The notes: generated by a model not told the origin, from the letters alone. A DNA stretch of 64,000 nt from Neobacillus cucumis (GCF_023715505.1 NZ_JAMBOH010000022.1:18178-82177); one strand, 5' to 3'; shown: positions 11,305 through 29,036, counted from the first letter of the stretch. Numbers and translations: made by a program.

Positions 11305-11553
11305 ATGTCTTATGAAAAAGTATTACAAGCACGCAAGATTGTTATAGGAACAAAACAAGCAGTGAAAGCACTAAAAGAAGGAACTGTTCAAGAGATTCTC
11401 GTTGCAAGCGACGCTGAGCATAGATTAACGACAAAAGTCGTTGAAGAAGCAAACTTGATGGAAGTCCCTCTCCACTATGTCGATTCGATGAAAAAACTTG
11501 GAAAAGCATGTGGAATAGAAGTTGGTGCTGCAACTGTTGCTATTATCCGTTAA
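11305..11553 (+). CDS. rplGB: L7Ae-family K-turn RNA-binding protein (YbxF/RplGB type)
   Basis: This is a small K-turn RNA-binding protein of the L7Ae/L30e fold found in the str operon of Bacillus. The 82-residue product has the family core [24 protein letters not shown] and [21 protein letters not shown] at 11305 follows TGGAGGATGTAGTT; an upstream in-frame start would overlap that site. It is the first gene after the operon promoter and 102 nt before rpsL. The physiological role is not settled for the family. Confidence 0.93.
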   Translation: MSYEKVLQARKIVIGTKQAVKALKEGTVQEILVASDAEHRLTTKVVEEANLMEVPLHYVDSMKKLGKACGIEVGAATVAIIR

Positions 11554-11637
11554 AAACTGTTTTTGTAGATAGAGGATCTGCAAAGACTTTGTTTTTGCAA
11601 AAAAATGAACCACCTGGATGTGTGGGCTTACAAATAA

Positions 11638-12078
<441 letters not shown>

Positions 12079-12119
12079 ATCACACTAAAATAGAAGCTTC
12101 TTTGAAAGGAGGAAACAAA

Positions 12120-12590
12120 ATGCCACGTAAAGGTCCTGTAGCAAAAAGAGACGTGTTACCTGATCCACTATACAATTCAAAATTAGTTACTCGTCTAATC
12201 AATAAAATGATGATCGATGGTAAAAGAGGTAAATCTCAAGAAATTCTTTATTCTGCGTTTGACACAATTCGCGAACGTACTGGCAAAGAGCCAATGGAAA
12301 CTTTTGATGCAGCTATGAAAAACATCATGCCTGTACTTGAAGTTAGAGCTCGTCGTGTAGGTGGTGCGAACTACCAAGTACCAGTTGAGGTGCGCCCTGA
12401 TCGCCGTACAACTTTAGGTCTTCGTTGGTTAGTGAACTATGCGCGTCTTCGCGGTGAAAAGACAATGGAAGAGCGTTTAGCAAACGAAATCATGGATGCA
12501 GCTAACAACACTGGTGCATCTGTTAAGAAGCGTGAAGATACGCATAAAATGGCAGAAGCAAACAAAGCGTTTGCTCACTATCGTTGGTAA
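12120..12590 (+). CDS. rpsG: 30S ribosomal protein S7
   Basis: S7 nucleates assembly of the 30S head and lies at the E site. The 156-residue product begins [24 protein letters not shown] at 12120 follows AAAGGAGGAAACAAA; a longer reading from 12102 would place the ribosome binding site inside the gene. The C-terminus [14 protein letters not shown] is typical. Confidence 0.98.
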   Translation: MPRKGPVAKRDVLPDPLYNSKLVTRLINKMMIDGKRGKSQEILYSAFDTIRERTGKEPMETFDAAMKNIMPVLEVRARRVGGANYQVPVEVRPDRRTTLGLRWLVNYARLRGEKTMEERLANEIMDAANNTGASVKKREDTHKMAEANKAFAHYRW

Positions 12591-12638
12591 TTTAACCTTC
12601 AATATAAAAACTTTCATACTAGGAAGGAGAAAGACCCA

Positions 12639-14720
12639 ATGGCAAGAGAGTTCTCCTTAGCAAATACTCGTAATATCGGTATCATGGCTCACATCGATGC
12701 CGGTAAAACGACTACCACTGAGCGTGTCCTTTATTACACTGGCCGTATTCATAAGATCGGCGAAACACATGAAGGTGCTTCTCAGATGGACTGGATGGAG
12801 CAGGAACAAGAACGCGGAATCACAATCACTTCCGCAGCAACAACAGCACAATGGAAAGGCCACCGTGTTAACATCATTGACACTCCAGGACACGTAGACT
12901 TCACAGTAGAAGTTGAACGTTCCCTACGTGTACTTGATGGTGCGGTTGCCGTTCTTGATGCACAGTCTGGTGTTGAACCACAAACTGAAACAGTTTGGCG
13001 TCAAGCAACAACTTACGGTGTACCACGTGTTGTTTTCGTTAACAAGATGGATAAAATCGGAGCGGACTTCTTATATTCTGTAGGAACCATTCATGACCGT
13101 CTTCAAGCGAACGCACACCCAATTCAACTTCCAATTGGTGCAGAAGACCAATTCGAAGCTATTATTGACCTTGTTGAAATGAATGCAGTATTTTACAGCA
13201 ATGACTTAGGTACAGACATTGAAGTACGCGAAATCCCTGAGGAATACCGTGCTCAAGCAGAAGAGTACCATGAGAAATTAGTAGAAGCAGTTGCAGAGTT
13301 AGATGAAGAGTTAATGGAAAAATACCTTGGTGGAGAAGAAATCTCTAAAGAAGAGCTTAAATCTGCTATTCGAAAAGGTACTGTTAACGTTGAATTCTAC
13401 CCAGTAATTTGTGGATCAGCATTCAAAAATAAAGGTGTTCAGTTAATGCTAGATGCCGTTATTGACTACCTACCATCTCCATTAGATGTTCCTGCAATCA
13501 AAGGACATGCTATTGATGATGAAGACGATGTGGTTGAACGTCATTCAAGCGATGAAGAGCCATTCTCAGCTCTTGCTTTTAAAGTTATGACTGACCCTTA
13601 TGTTGGTAAATTAACGTTCTTCCGTGTTTACTCTGGTACTTTAGAATCTGGATCTTACGTTCAGAACTCAACTAAAGGTAAGCGTGAGCGTATCGGACGT
13701 ATCCTGCAAATGCACGCAAACAGCCGTCAAGAAATCTCTAAGGTTTATGCTGGTGACATCGCTGCTGCTGTAGGTTTGAAAGATACAACTACTGGTGATA
13801 CTCTATGTGATGACAAAAACCCTGTTATCCTTGAGTCAATGCAATTTCCAGAGCCTGTAATTCAACTTTCAGTTGAACCAAAGTCAAAAGCTGACCAGGA
13901 CAAAATGACTACAGCTCTACAAAAACTACAAGAAGAAGATCCAACATTCCGCGCACACACTGACCAGGAAACTGGACAAGTAATCATCGCTGGTATGGGT
14001 GAACTTCACCTAGATATCATCGTTGACCGTATGCGTCGTGAATTTAAAGTTGAAGCTAACGTAGGCGCTCCTCAGGTTGCTTACCGCGAAACTTTCCGTG
14101 CCTCTGCACAAGTGGAAGGTAAATTCGCGCGTCAATCTGGTGGTCGTGGTCAGTATGGTCACGTTTGGATTGAATTCTCACCTAATGAAGAAGGTAAAGG
14201 ATTTGAATTCGAAAACGGTATCGTTGGTGGTGTTGTTCCTCGTGAATACATCCCTGCTGTTCAAGCTGGTTTAGAAGATGCACTTAATCGTGGTGTTCTT
14301 GCCGGATTCCCGTTAGTCGATATAAAGGCACGTCTATTTGACGGTTCATATCATGATGTTGACTCATCTGAGATGGCGTTTAAGATTGCTGCGTCAATGG
14401 CACTTAAAAATGCTGCTTCTAAGTGTAGCCCTGTTATCCTTGAACCTATGATGAGGGTTGAAGTTGTAATACCTGAAGAATATTTAGGGGATATCATGGG
14501 ACAAATCACTGCACGTCGCGGCCGCGTAGAAGGTATGGAAGCTCGTGGTAATGCTCAAGTTGTTCGTGCGATGGTTCCACTTTCAGAAATGTTTGGTTAT
14601 GCAACTGCACTTCGTTCAAGCACTCAAGGTCGTGGAGTATTCTCTATGCACTTCGATCACTACGAAGAAGTTCCAAAATCTGTTTCTGAAGAAATAATCA
14701 AAAAAAATAAAGGTGAATAA
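12639..14720 (+). CDS. fusA: Elongation factor G
   Basis: EF-G is the GTPase that drives ribosomal translocation and, with RRF, subunit recycling. The 693-residue product carries G1 [10 protein letters not shown]3 DTPGHVDF and G4 NKMD, then domain IV with [16 protein letters not shown] follows AGGAAGGAGAAAGACCCA. A stem-loop using AAAGGTGAA and TTCACCTTT spans the stop codon (14709-14739) and may reduce read-through into tuf. Confidence 0.99.
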   Translation: MAREFSLANTRNIGIMAHIDAGKTTTTERVLYYTGRIHKIGETHEGASQMDWMEQEQERGITITSAATTAQWKGHRVNIIDTPGHVDFTVEVERSLRVLDGAVAVLDAQSGVEPQTETVWRQATTYGVPRVVFVNKMDKIGADFLYSVGTIHDRLQANAHPIQLPIGAEDQFEAIIDLVEMNAVFYSNDLGTDIEVREIPEEYRAQAEEYHEKLVEAVAELDEELMEKYLGGEEISKEELKSAIRKGTVNVEFYPVICGSAFKNKGVQLMLDAVIDYLPSPLDVPAIKGHAIDDEDDVVERHSSDEEPFSALAFKVMTDPYVGKLTFFRVYSGTLESGSYVQNSTKGKRERIGRILQMHANSRQEISKVYAGDIAAAVGLKDTTTGDTLCDDKNPVILESMQFPEPVIQLSVEPKSKADQDKMTTALQKLQEEDPTFRAHTDQETGQVIIAGMGELHLDIIVDRMRREFKVEANVGAPQVAYRETFRASAQVEGKFARQSGGRGQYGHVWIEFSPNEEGKGFEFENGIVGGVVPREYIPAVQAGLEDALNRGVLAGFPLVDIKARLFDGSYHDVDSSEMAFKIAASMALKNAASKCSPVILEPMMRVEVVIPEEYLGDIMGQITARRGRVEGMEARGNAQVVRAMVPLSEMFGYATALRSSTQGRGVFSMHFDHYEEVPKSVSEEIIKKNKGE

Positions 14721-14851
14721 TTGATTTTCACCTTTGTTTAAAGTATAACTACTTATGTAAGAATAGAGACTGTGACATATGGATATAACTATATTCGCAG
14801 TTTCTACCTAATATACTTATAACTTTTATAATCCAAAGGAGGATTTTCCAA

Positions 14852-16039
14852 ATGGCAAAAGCTAAATTCGACCGTTCTAAGCCACACGTTAACATTGGTA
14901 CAATCGGACACGTTGACCACGGTAAAACTACTTTAACTGCTGCAATCACTTCTGTTCTTGCAAAGCAAGGTAAAGCTGAAGCTCGTGCATACGATCAAAT
15001 TGATGGTGCACCAGAAGAAAAAGAGCGTGGTATCACAATCTCAACTGCACACGTTGAGTATGAAACTGATAACCGTCACTATGCACACGTTGACTGCCCA
15101 GGACACGCTGACTATGTAAAAAACATGATCACTGGTGCAGCTCAAATGGACGGCGGTATCCTTGTAGTATCTGCTACTGATGGTCCTATGCCGCAAACAC
15201 GTGAGCACATCCTTCTTTCTCGTCAGGTAGGCGTACCTTACCTTGTTGTATTTATGAACAAATGTGACATGGTTGACGACGAAGAACTTCTTGAGTTAGT
15301 AGAAATGGAAATTCGTGACCTATTAACTGAATATGATTTTCCTGGCGATGACACTCCGGTTATCAAAGGTTCTGCTCTTAAAGCATTAGAAGGCGAAGCT
15401 GCATGGGAAGAAAAAGTTATCGAATTAATGAACGCAGTTGATGAGTTCATCCCAACTCCAACTCGTGACACTGATAAGCCTTTCATGATGCCAGTTGAGG
15501 ATGTATTCTCAATCACTGGTCGTGGAACTGTTGCTACAGGCCGTGTTGAGCGTGGTGTAGTTAAAGTTGGTGACGTGGTTGAAATCGTTGGTTTCACTGA
15601 AGAGCCAAAATCTACTACTGTAACAGGTGTAGAAATGTTCCGTAAACTTCTTGATTTCGCTGAAGCTGGTGACAACATTGGTGCCCTTCTTCGTGGTGTA
15701 GCGCGTGAAGAAATCGAGCGTGGACAAGTTTTGGCTAAGCCAAAATCAATCACTCCACACACAAAGTTCAAAGCACAAGTTTACGTATTATCTAAAGAAG
15801 AAGGTGGACGTCATACTCCATTCTTCACAAACTATCGTCCACAATTCTATTTCCGTACTTCTGATATTACTGGTATCTGTAACCTACCAGAAGGTACTGA
15901 AATGGTAATGCCTGGCGACCATATCGAAATGACTGTTGAACTTATTGCTCCAGTTGCAATCGAAGAAGGAACAAAGTTCTCTATTCGTGAAGGCGGACGT
16001 ACAGTAGGTTCAGGTTCAATCACAACAATTCAAGAGTAA
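14852..16039 (+). CDS. tuf: Elongation factor Tu
   Basis: EF-Tu delivers aminoacyl-tRNA to the ribosome. The 395-residue product has G1 [10 protein letters not shown]3 DCPGHADY, G4 NKCD, and domains II and III ending [19 protein letters not shown] follows AAAGGAGGATTTTCCAA. It is the last gene of the str operon and is followed by a strong terminator. Confidence 0.99.
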   Translation: MAKAKFDRSKPHVNIGTIGHVDHGKTTLTAAITSVLAKQGKAEARAYDQIDGAPEEKERGITISTAHVEYETDNRHYAHVDCPGHADYVKNMITGAAQMDGGILVVSATDGPMPQTREHILLSRQVGVPYLVVFMNKCDMVDDEELLELVEMEIRDLLTEYDFPGDDTPVIKGSALKALEGEAAWEEKVIELMNAVDEFIPTPTRDTDKPFMMPVEDVFSITGRGTVATGRVERGVVKVGDVVEIVGFTEEPKSTTVTGVEMFRKLLDFAEAGDNIGALLRGVAREEIERGQVLAKPKSITPHTKFKAQVYVLSKEEGGRHTPFFTNYRPQFYFRTSDITGICNLPEGTEMVMPGDHIEMTVELIAPVAIEEGTKFSIREGGRTVGSGSITTIQE

Positions 16040-16048
16040 TAACTTTAT

Positions 16049-16082
16049 AAAAGCAGATGGATGACGATCCATCTGCTTTTTT
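16049..16082 (+). terminator. Rho-independent terminator after tuf
   Basis: AAGCAGATGGAT and ATCCATCTGCTT form a perfect 12-bp stem around GACG, followed by TTTT. Confidence 0.92.
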
Positions 16083-16188
16083 AATGTCAAGTAAAGTGGA
16101 TAACCGTGTTTCTTCTATTATAATATTTATTCAAAATATTATAACGTTCACTTAATAACTAGGAATTTTTGGAGATTGCTATTAATAG

Positions 16189-16217
16189 TTGAAAAACGTG
16201 TAAACAGCCGCTATAAT
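16189..16217 (+). promoter_or_regulatory. Upstream sigma-A promoter of the S10 operon
   Basis: TTGAAA (16189-16194), a 17-nt spacer and a consensus TATAAT (16212-16217) lie within the 389-nt gap before rpsJ. Confidence 0.65.
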
Positions 16218-16265
16218 AGGAAAAGTGTTCAAAACAGAAACATAAAGAAAAAAACATAATAATTG

Positions 16266-16294
16266 TTGCGTTTGCTTTATGTTTTATGTATAAT
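16266..16294 (+). promoter_or_regulatory. Downstream sigma-A promoter of the S10 operon
   Basis: TTGCGT (16266-16271), a 17-nt spacer and TATAAT (16289-16294) would give transcription starting about 130 nt upstream of rpsJ. Confidence 0.7.
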
Positions 16295-16317
16295 AGACAA
16301 TGTTGGTCTTTGACTGC

Positions 16318-16737
<420 letters not shown>

Positions 16738-16775
16738 TCAAATAAACTATTATAAAATTAGGAGGTGTGACTTAC

Positions 16776-17402
16776 ATGACCAAAGGAATCTTAGGAAGAA
16801 AAATTGGTATGACTCAAGTATTTGCAGAAAACGGGAACTTAATTCCTGTAACTGTTGTTGAGGTAGCTCCAAACGTTGTACTTCAAAAAAAATCAGTTGA
16901 TAGCGATGGATATGTTGCTGTTCAAGTAGGTTTTGAAGATAAGCGTGAGAAGTTAGCTAACAAGCCTGAAAAAGGACATGTTGCGAAAGCAAATACTGCT
17001 CCTAAGCGCTTCATTCGCGAATTCCGCGGAGATGACTTAGCAGCACTTGAAGTTGGTCAGGAAGTCAAAGTTGATATTTTCGCTGCAGGAGATATCGTAG
17101 ATGTAACAGGAATCTCAAAGGGTAAAGGTTTCCAAGGTGTTATCAAACGCCACGGACAATCACGCGGCCCAATGGCTCACGGTTCACGTTATCATCGTCG
17201 TCCTGGTTCAATGGGACCTGTTGCTCCAAACCGTGTATTCAAAGGTAAATTATTACCTGGCCGTATGGGTGGAGATCAAGTTACAGTTCAAAACCTTGAA
17301 ATCGTTAAGGTTGATACAGAACGCAACTTACTTTTAATCAAAGGTAACGTACCAGGTGCAAAAAAAGCATTATTAAAAATCAAAGGTGCGGTTAAAGCAT
17401 AA
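16776..17402 (+). CDS. rplC: 50S ribosomal protein L3
   Basis: L3 binds the 3' end of 23S rRNA and reaches the peptidyl transferase centre. The 208-residue product starts [16 protein letters not shown] and has the central loop [25 protein letters not shown] segment. ATG at 16776 is used because GGAGGTG (16761-16767) is well spaced from it, whereas the in-frame start at 16767 overlaps that site. Confidence 0.97.
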   Translation: MTKGILGRKIGMTQVFAENGNLIPVTVVEVAPNVVLQKKSVDSDGYVAVQVGFEDKREKLANKPEKGHVAKANTAPKRFIREFRGDDLAALEVGQEVKVDIFAAGDIVDVTGISKGKGFQGVIKRHGQSRGPMAHGSRYHRRPGSMGPVAPNRVFKGKLLPGRMGGDQVTVQNLEIVKVDTERNLLLIKGNVPGAKKALLKIKGAVKA

Positions 17403-17432
17403 GTCACTTTGTAAGAAAGGAGGAACAAAGGA

Positions 17433-18055
17433 ATGCCTAAAGTAGCATTATTAAACCAAAACGGTTCACAAGTTGGTGATATCGAACTTAATGAAGCGGT
17501 TTTTGGTATTGAGCCTAACCAAAGCGTATTATTTGAAGCGATTGTTATGCAAAGAGCTTCTTTACGTCAAGGAACTCATAAAACTAAAGTTCGTTCAGAA
17601 GTAGCAGGCGGTGGCCGTAAGCCATGGAGACAAAAAGGAACTGGCCGTGCTCGTCAAGGGTCAATCCGTTCACCACAATGGCGCGGAGGTGGTACAGTAT
17701 TTGGTCCTACACCACGCAGCTATAGCTATAAATTACCGAAAAAAGTACGTCGCTTAGCGATCAAATCTGCACTTTCATCTAAGGTGTTGGAAGAAAATAT
17801 CTTGGTACTTGAAACATTAACTTTCGATGCACCAAAAACTAAAGAATTCAAATCAGTATTAGGTGGCCTTTCTGTTGAGAAGAAAGCACTTATCGTTACT
17901 GCTGACCTAGATGAGAATGTAGCATTGTCTGCACGTAACATCCCTGGTGTAACAGTTGTGACAGCTGATGGAATTAACGTATTAGACGTTGTTAATCATG
18001 ATAAATTGATCATGACTAAAGCAGCTGTTGAAAAAGTAGAGGAGGTGCTTGCATA

Positions 18056-18056
<1 letters not shown>
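17433..18056 (+). CDS. rplD: 50S ribosomal protein L4
   Basis: L4 lines the exit tunnel and represses the S10 operon in enterobacteria. The 207-residue product has the tunnel loop with [19 protein letters not shown] (about residues 50-68). ATG follows GAAAGGAGGAACAAAGGA. Its stop overlaps the rplW start (TAATG), implying translational coupling. Confidence 0.98.
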
Positions 18057-19200
<1,144 letters not shown>

Positions 19201-19260
19201 CGGGACTAGAGCTACGGTTCATAGAAGAACCGTAGAACAGTCACGAAGGGAGGTTCCTTC

Positions 19261-21185
<1,925 letters not shown>

Positions 21186-21208
21186 TTATCCGAGAGGAGG
21201 TTCACACA

Positions 21209-21882
<674 letters not shown>

Positions 21883-21918
21883 TTTAAATCCAAATTGCCT
21901 TTAAGGAGGTGCTTACGG

Positions 21919-22227
21919 ATGCATGTTAAAAAAGGTGATAAGGTCAGAGTGATCTCTGGTAAGGATAAAGGCAAAACAGGAGTAATTCTTGCTGCTTATC
22001 CTAAAGAAAGCCGTGTTCTTGTCGAAGGTGTAAACATCGTTAAGAAACACTCTAAGCCTTCTCAAGTGAATCCACAAGGCGGAATTGTCAGCTTTGAGGC
22101 TCCAATCCATGTATCAAATGTTATGCCTATCGATCCTAAAACAGGTAACCCTACTCGTGTAGGTTACACTACGGTTGATGGCAAAAAAGTACGCGTAGCA
22201 AAATCCGGTGAAGTATTAGATAAATAG
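21919..22227 (+). CDS. rplX: 50S ribosomal protein L24
   Basis: L24 is an assembly initiator for the 50S subunit with an N-terminal KOW motif ([21 protein letters not shown]). The product has 102 residues. ATG at 21919 is preceded by AAGGAGGTGCTTACGG; the longer frame from 21895 starts before that site and is rejected. Confidence 0.97.
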   Translation: MHVKKGDKVRVISGKDKGKTGVILAAYPKESRVLVEGVNIVKKHSKPSQVNPQGGIVSFEAPIHVSNVMPIDPKTGNPTRVGYTTVDGKKVRVAKSGEVLDK

Positions 22228-22253
22228 TTTAAAAAAGAAGGGAGGTACAATGA

Positions 22254-22793
22254 ATGAACCGCCTAAAAGAAAAATTTGTTAAAGAAGTAACACCTGCTCT
22301 AATGAGCAAGTTCAACTATAAATCAGTTATGGAAGTACCAAAACTTGAGAAAATCGTGATCAACATGGGTGTAGGTGACGCAGTTGCAAATGCTAAAGCA
22401 TTAGACAATGCTGTTGAAGAGCTAGCAACTATTACTGGCCAAAAACCTGTTGTAACTCGTGCGAAAAAATCTATCGCTGGTTTCCGTCTTCGTGAAGGTA
22501 TGCCAATCGGTGCAAAGGTTACACTTCGCGGTGAGCGCATGTACGAATTCTTGGATAAATTAGTATCCGTTTCTTTACCTCGTGTACGTGACTTCCGTGG
22601 TATTTCTAAGAAAGCTTTTGATGGTCGCGGTAACTACACTTTAGGTATTAAAGAACAATTAATCTTCCCTGAAATTGATTACGATAAAGTAAGCAAAGTT
22701 CGTGGTATGGATATCGTTATCGTAACGACTGCAAACACTGATGAAGAATCTCGTGAACTTTTAACTCAATTTGGAATGCCATTCCAAAAGTAA
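22254..22793 (+). CDS. rplE: 50S ribosomal protein L5
   Basis: L5 binds 5S rRNA and contacts the P-site tRNA. The 179-residue product has [16 protein letters not shown] and the C-terminal [24 protein letters not shown] at 22254 follows AAGGGAGGTACAATGA; an overlapping out-of-frame ATG 4 nt upstream is ignored. Confidence 0.98.
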   Translation: MNRLKEKFVKEVTPALMSKFNYKSVMEVPKLEKIVINMGVGDAVANAKALDNAVEELATITGQKPVVTRAKKSIAGFRLREGMPIGAKVTLRGERMYEFLDKLVSVSLPRVRDFRGISKKAFDGRGNYTLGIKEQLIFPEIDYDKVSKVRGMDIVIVTTANTDEESRELLTQFGMPFQK

Positions 22794-23431
<638 letters not shown>

Positions 23432-23461
23432 TCAGTTTTTGAATGAATGGAGGTGCACTAA

Positions 23462-23998
23462 ATGTCTCGCGTAGGAAAAAAACCAATCGAAATTCCAGCA
23501 GGAGTTACGGTTACTTTAAACAACAATACTGTAACAGTTAAAGGACCTAAAGGCGAACTTACTCGTACTTTTAATCCTGATATTGCAATTAACGTAGAAG
23601 AAAACACTGTAACAATTACTCGTCCTTCTGACGTGAAAGAACACCGCGCATTACATGGTACAACTCGCGCTGTGATCGCTAATATGGTTGAAGGTGTTTC
23701 CACTGGCTTCACAAGAGGCTTAGAATTAATCGGGGTTGGTTACCGTGCCCAAAAGCAAGGTAACAAACTTGTATTAAACGTTGGTTACTCACATCCGGTT
23801 GAAATTGAACCTGAAGCTGGCCTTGAAATCGAAGTACCTGCTAATACAAAAATCGTTATTAAAGGTACTGACAAAGAACGTGTTGGTGCATTAGCAGCCA
23901 ATATCCGTAAAGTTCGTCCTCCAGAGCCATATAAAGGCAAAGGAATCCGTTACGAAGGCGAATTTGTCCGTCGTAAAGAGGGTAAAACCGGTAAGTAA
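23462..23998 (+). CDS. rplF: 50S ribosomal protein L6
   Basis: L6 lies near the factor-binding site and the sarcin-ricin loop. The 178-residue product has two tandem L6 domains and ends [30 protein letters not shown] follows GGAGGTGCACTAA. Confidence 0.98.
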   Translation: MSRVGKKPIEIPAGVTVTLNNNTVTVKGPKGELTRTFNPDIAINVEENTVTITRPSDVKEHRALHGTTRAVIANMVEGVSTGFTRGLELIGVGYRAQKQGNKLVLNVGYSHPVEIEPEAGLEIEVPANTKIVIKGTDKERVGALAANIRKVRPPEPYKGKGIRYEGEFVRRKEGKTGK

Positions 23999-24030
23999 TG
24001 CCGCATAAGTAAACGAAAGGAGTGACGTAA

Positions 24031-24393
24031 ATGATTACGAAGCAAGATAAGAACGCTAATCGCAAGAAAAGACACGCTCGTGTTCGTGCGAAACTTAGCG
24101 GTACTTCTGCTCGTCCACGTCTAAATGTGTACCGTTCAAATAAGCACATTTATGCTCAATTAATCGATGACATGAATGGAGTCACTTTAGCAAGTGCTTC
24201 TACAATAGAAAAAGATTTCGGTCTTGAATCTACTAGTAATGTTGAAGCTGCACAAAAGGTCGGAGAATTAGTCGCTAAACGTGCGGTTGAAAAAGGTATC
24301 ACTGCTGTTGTCTTTGACCGTGGGGGATACCTATATCACGGACGTGTGCAAGCATTAGCTGATGCTGCCCGTGAAAACGGCTTACAATTTTAA
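24031..24393 (+). CDS. rplR: 50S ribosomal protein L18
   Basis: L18 binds 5S rRNA with L5 and L25. The 120-residue product has a basic N-terminus ([19 protein letters not shown]) and [30 protein letters not shown] follows AAAGGAGTGACGTAA. Confidence 0.98.
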   Translation: MITKQDKNANRKKRHARVRAKLSGTSARPRLNVYRSNKHIYAQLIDDMNGVTLASASTIEKDFGLESTSNVEAAQKVGELVAKRAVEKGITAVVFDRGGYLYHGRVQALADAARENGLQF

Positions 24394-24417
24394 TAGACAA
24401 AGGAGGGACATAAAAAG

Positions 24418-24918
24418 ATGCGTCGTATTGATCCAAACAAACTTGAACTAGAAGAACGCGTAGTAACAGTTAACCGTGTTGCGAAAGTTGTTAAAGGTGG
24501 ACGTCGTTTCCGTTTCTCTGCTCTTGTAGTAGTTGGGGATAAAAACGGTCATGTAGGTTTTGGCACTGGTAAAGCACAAGAAGTACCAGATGCAATCCGC
24601 AAAGCCATCGAAGATGCGAAGAAAAACTTAGTCGAAATACCAATGGTTGGAACTACAATTCCTCACCAAGTAATTGGACGTTTTGGAGCTGGCGAAATTC
24701 TATTAAAACCTGCTTCTGAAGGTACTGGAGTTATCGCTGGGGGACCAGTTCGTGCTGTCCTAGAATTAGGCGGTGTTGCTGACATCCTTTCTAAATCACT
24801 TGGAACAAACACTCCGATTAACATGGTTCGCGCAACAATTGATGGTTTAAAACAATTAAAACGTGCTGAAGACGTAGCGAAATTACGCGGTAAATCAGTA
24901 GAAGAACTGTTAGGATAA
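24418..24918 (+). CDS. rpsE: 30S ribosomal protein S5
   Basis: S5 shapes the mRNA entry site and affects fidelity. The 166-residue product has the N-terminal dsRBD-like domain with [24 protein letters not shown], where spectinomycin-resistance changes occur; that loop looks wild-type. ATG follows AAAGGAGGGACATAAAAAG. Confidence 0.98.
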   Translation: MRRIDPNKLELEERVVTVNRVAKVVKGGRRFRFSALVVVGDKNGHVGFGTGKAQEVPDAIRKAIEDAKKNLVEIPMVGTTIPHQVIGRFGAGEILLKPASEGTGVIAGGPVRAVLELGGVADILSKSLGTNTPINMVRATIDGLKQLKRAEDVAKLRGKSVEELLG

Positions 24919-24931
24919 GGGGGGAAATCAA

Positions 24932-25111
24932 ATGGCGAAACTTTTAATTACCCTTAACCGAAGCGTAATTGGTCGCCCTGAGGACCAACGTGAAACAGTT
25001 AAAGCGCTAGGTTTGCGTAAATTAAATCAAACAGTTGAGCATCAAGATAACGCTGCTATTCGCGGTATGATCAATAAAGTTGCTCACCTTGTAACAGTTA
25101 AAGAACAATAA
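24932..25111 (+). CDS. rpmD: 50S ribosomal protein L30
   Basis: This short gene, between rpsE and rplO as in all Bacillus spc operons, encodes 59 residues beginning [20 protein letters not shown] and ending [20 protein letters not shown] at 24932 follows AAGGGGGGAAATCAA. L30 is a small 50S protein that is not universally conserved. Confidence 0.97.
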   Translation: MAKLLITLNRSVIGRPEDQRETVKALGLRKLNQTVEHQDNAAIRGMINKVAHLVTVKEQ

Positions 25112-25143
25112 TTAATTGTTTTCTTTCATAAGGAGGTGCCAAT

Positions 25144-25584
25144 ATGAAACTTCATGAATTAAAACCTGCAGAAGGTTCTCGTCAAGAGCGCAAGCGTTTA
25201 GGCCGTGGTATCGGTTCTGGACAAGGTAAAACAGCAGGTAAAGGTCATAAAGGTCAAAACGCTCGTTCTGGCGGCGGTGTACGCTTAGGTTTCGAGGGTG
25301 GTCAAACACCTTTATTCCGTCGTTTACCAAAACGTGGTTTTACCAATATCAGCCGCAAAGAATACGCTGTTGTCAATCTTGATGCTTTAAATCGCTTTGA
25401 AGAAGGTACAGAAGTTACTCCAGAACTTCTTATCGAAACAGGTGTTGTAAGTAATGAAAAAGCAGGGATCAAAATACTTGCTAAAGGGAACGTAGAGAAA
25501 AAGTTGACTGTTAAAGCTCACAAATTCTCCTCTGCTGCTAAGGAAGCTATCGAAGCTGCTGGTGGAACTACTGAGGTGATCTAA
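25144..25584 (+). CDS. rplO: 50S ribosomal protein L15
   Basis: L15 is a late-assembly 50S protein. The 146-residue product has the Gly-rich basic N-terminal extension ([20 protein letters not shown]) and [21 protein letters not shown] follows AAGGAGGTGCCAAT. Its stop shares one base with the secY start (TAATG). Confidence 0.98.
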   Translation: MKLHELKPAEGSRQERKRLGRGIGSGQGKTAGKGHKGQNARSGGGVRLGFEGGQTPLFRRLPKRGFTNISRKEYAVVNLDALNRFEEGTEVTPELLIETGVVSNEKAGIKILAKGNVEKKLTVKAHKFSSAAKEAIEAAGGTTEVI

Positions 25585-26879
25585 TGTTCCAGACAATCTC
25601 CAATTTTATGCGCGTGGGTGAGATAAGACGTAAAATAGTATTCACCCTTTTAATGTTAGTCGTTTTTCGACTAGGTACTTTTATTCCAGTACCGAACGTA
25701 AATGCTGATGTTCTTGCTAATCAAGATAAACTAAGTGTTTTCGGTATTCTTAATACCTTCGGAGGTGGAGCATTAAAACAATTCTCCATCTTTGCAATGG
25801 GTATTATGCCGTATATCACTGCTTCGATTATCATTCAGCTTTTACAAATGGATGTAGTTCCAAAATTCACGGAATGGTCCAAGCAAGGTGAATCTGGCCG
25901 TCGTAAGATTGCTCAGATTACCAGATACTTTACTGTTGTGCTTGGATTTATCCAAGCATTAGGTATGTCCTACGGTTTTAATAACCTAGCCAGCGGACAA
26001 TTGATTGAGAATCCAGGTATCGGTACGTATTTATTAATTGCTGTTACATTAACCGCTGGTACATCATTTTTAATGTGGCTTGGTGAGCAAATCACTGAAA
26101 AGGGTGTTGGAAATGGAATTTCCATTATCATCTTTGCGGGGATTGCTGCTGGGATCCCATCCACTGTTAATCAAATTTATGTTCAACAGTTTGAGAATGC
26201 CGGTGAAGCATTATTCTTACGTATTGTGACGGTTGTTCTAATCGTTATTGCGATTATCGCTATCGTTTTTGGTGTTATTTTTATCCAACAAGCCAATCGT
26301 AAAATACCAATTCAATATGCAAAACGTATGGTTACAGGACGTAATCCTGTTGGCGGACAGTCCACACATATGCCGTTAAAGGTGAATGCTGCGGGTGTTA
26401 TCCCAGTTATCTTTGCGGTTTCATTTATTGTAACTCCAAGAACGATTGCTTCATTTTTTCCAACAAATGATGTAACGCTCTGGATTACAAAAAACCTTGA
26501 TTATACTCATCCTATTGGGATGACGCTATATGCAATATTAATTATCGCGTTCACTTATTTCTATGCTTTTATCCAAGTTAACCCTGAACAAGCAGCGGAA
26601 AACTTACAAAAGCAGAGCGGCTATATTCCTGGTATTCGGCCAGGAAAGAGTACACAGGAATACTTAACTCGCGTCTTATACCGTTTAACCTTTGTTGGTG
26701 CCCTATTCTTAACCATTATTGCGATTCTTCCAACTATTTTTATAAAATTAGCGAATTTACCGCAATCGGCTCAAATTGGTGGAACAAGTCTGTTAATCGT
26801 TGTCGGTGTTGCCCTCGATACGTATAAACAGCTTGAGGCACAGCTTGTTAAACGTCATTATAAAGGCTTTATAAAATAG
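25584..26879 (+). CDS. secY: Preprotein translocase subunit SecY
   Basis: SecY is the pore of the Sec translocon in the cytoplasmic membrane. The 431-residue product has ten hydrophobic segments, including the plug region after segment 1 (FGGGALKQFSIFAMGIMPYITAS) and the cytoplasmic C5 loop with PGIRPGKSTQEYL. Translation is coupled to rplO by a one-base overlap. A GGTTT...AGGG/CCCT...AAACC hairpin (26878-26910) separates it from adk. Confidence 0.98.
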   Translation: MFQTISNFMRVGEIRRKIVFTLLMLVVFRLGTFIPVPNVNADVLANQDKLSVFGILNTFGGGALKQFSIFAMGIMPYITASIIIQLLQMDVVPKFTEWSKQGESGRRKIAQITRYFTVVLGFIQALGMSYGFNNLASGQLIENPGIGTYLLIAVTLTAGTSFLMWLGEQITEKGVGNGISIIIFAGIAAGIPSTVNQIYVQQFENAGEALFLRIVTVVLIVIAIIAIVFGVIFIQQANRKIPIQYAKRMVTGRNPVGGQSTHMPLKVNAAGVIPVIFAVSFIVTPRTIASFFPTNDVTLWITKNLDYTHPIGMTLYAILIIAFTYFYAFIQVNPEQAAENLQKQSGYIPGIRPGKSTQEYLTRVLYRLTFVGALFLTIIAILPTIFIKLANLPQSAQIGGTSLLIVVGVALDTYKQLEAQLVKRHYKGFIK

Positions 26880-26904
26880 GTTTTAGGGACCCTTTGGCCC
26901 CTGA

Positions 26905-27585
<681 letters not shown>

Positions 27586-27616
27586 TGGTCAATGGTATAA
27601 CCGTGCGAGCGACTCT

Positions 27617-27720
27617 CGATAACTCTTCCAATAGCTTCAAAAGTATGTGCTAGAAAATAGCTTTTCTATAGTATTGAGTATGTAGAACCGAGAGTTGGGC
27701 AAGACTTACATGAGGAATTA
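27617..27720 (+). pseudogene. map: Remnant of methionine aminopeptidase gene map
   Basis: Read in one frame, 27635-27673 gives LQKYVLENSFSIV. After a one-base shift, 27673-27720 gives IEYVEPRVGQDLHEEL. Together these match the Map segment ...IQ.YVE.NGFS.VREYVGHGVGQDLHEDP in order. Map sits exactly here, between adk and infA, in B. subtilis. The surrounding 277 nt has stops and no open frame, and the small KOW-domain gene that usually follows map is also absent. A functional Map must be encoded elsewhere, since the activity is essential. Confidence 0.72.
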
Positions 27721-27862
27721 CTTATTCTTGCATATGTAGAAAAATATTTGCGGACAGAAGACGAACAATATGGTAATATTATAAGGTTGCTATTGTTGCG
27801 CGATTGATAGGTTTGCAATACATTTTCGAACACAATTTTTGATGAAGAAGGGAGACGAGACG

Positions 27863-28081
27863 ATGGCCAAAGACGATGTTATTGAAATTGAAGGTAAAGT
27901 ACTTGAAACTTTGCCGAATGCGATGTTTAAGGTAGAATTAGAAAATGGTCATACAGTGCTGGCTCATGTTTCCGGTAAAATTCGTATGCATTTTATTCGA
28001 ATTCTTCCTGGTGATAAAGTAACAGTTGAGCTTTCTCCATATGACTTAACACGCGGAAGAATTACTTACCGCTTCAAATAA
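27863..28081 (+). CDS. infA: Translation initiation factor IF-1
   Basis: IF-1 is a 72-residue OB-fold protein that blocks the A site during initiation. It begins [22 protein letters not shown] and ends [19 protein letters not shown] at 27863 follows GAAGGGAGACGAGACG; an upstream ATG at 27839 would put that site inside the gene. Confidence 0.97.
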   Translation: MAKDDVIEIEGKVLETLPNAMFKVELENGHTVLAHVSGKIRMHFIRILPGDKVTVELSPYDLTRGRITYRFK

Positions 28082-28237
<156 letters not shown>

Positions 28238-28258
28238 TTTTAAGGAGGTGCGCTCATT

Positions 28259-28624
28259 ATGGCACGTATTGCTGGTGTAGATATTCCACGTGAAAAACGT
28301 GTAGTTATCTCTTTGACTTACATTTATGGTATTGGTAAAGCTACTGCACAAAAAGTATTGGCTGAAGCTGGTGTTTCTGAAAATACTCGTGTACGTGATT
28401 TAACAGAAGATGAATTAAATAAAATCCGTGACATCATCGACAAATTAAAAGTCGAGGGTGATCTTCGCCGTGAAATTTCTCTTAACATTAAGCGTTTAAT
28501 GGAAATCGGCTGCTACCGCGGATTACGTCATCGTCGTGGTTTACCGGTTCGTGGACAAAATACGAAAAACAACGCTCGTACTCGCAAAGGTCCTCGTAAG
28601 ACTGTTGCGAATAAGAAGAAGTAA
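28259..28624 (+). CDS. rpsM: 30S ribosomal protein S13
   Basis: S13 contacts the P-site tRNA and forms intersubunit bridges. The 121-residue product begins [21 protein letters not shown] and ends with the basic tail [21 protein letters not shown] follows AAGGAGGTGCGCTCATT. Confidence 0.98.
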   Translation: MARIAGVDIPREKRVVISLTYIYGIGKATAQKVLAEAGVSENTRVRDLTEDELNKIRDIIDKLKVEGDLRREISLNIKRLMEIGCYRGLRHRRGLPVRGQNTKNNARTRKGPRKTVANKKK

Positions 28625-28646
28625 TCGGCAAAGGAGGTTAATTTAA

Positions 28647-29036
<390 letters not shown>

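Noticed and set aside
15238..15771. 177-codon open frame antisense to tuf
   Set aside because: It is a shadow of the biased codon use of tuf, with Ser/Thr-rich low-complexity product and no RBS.
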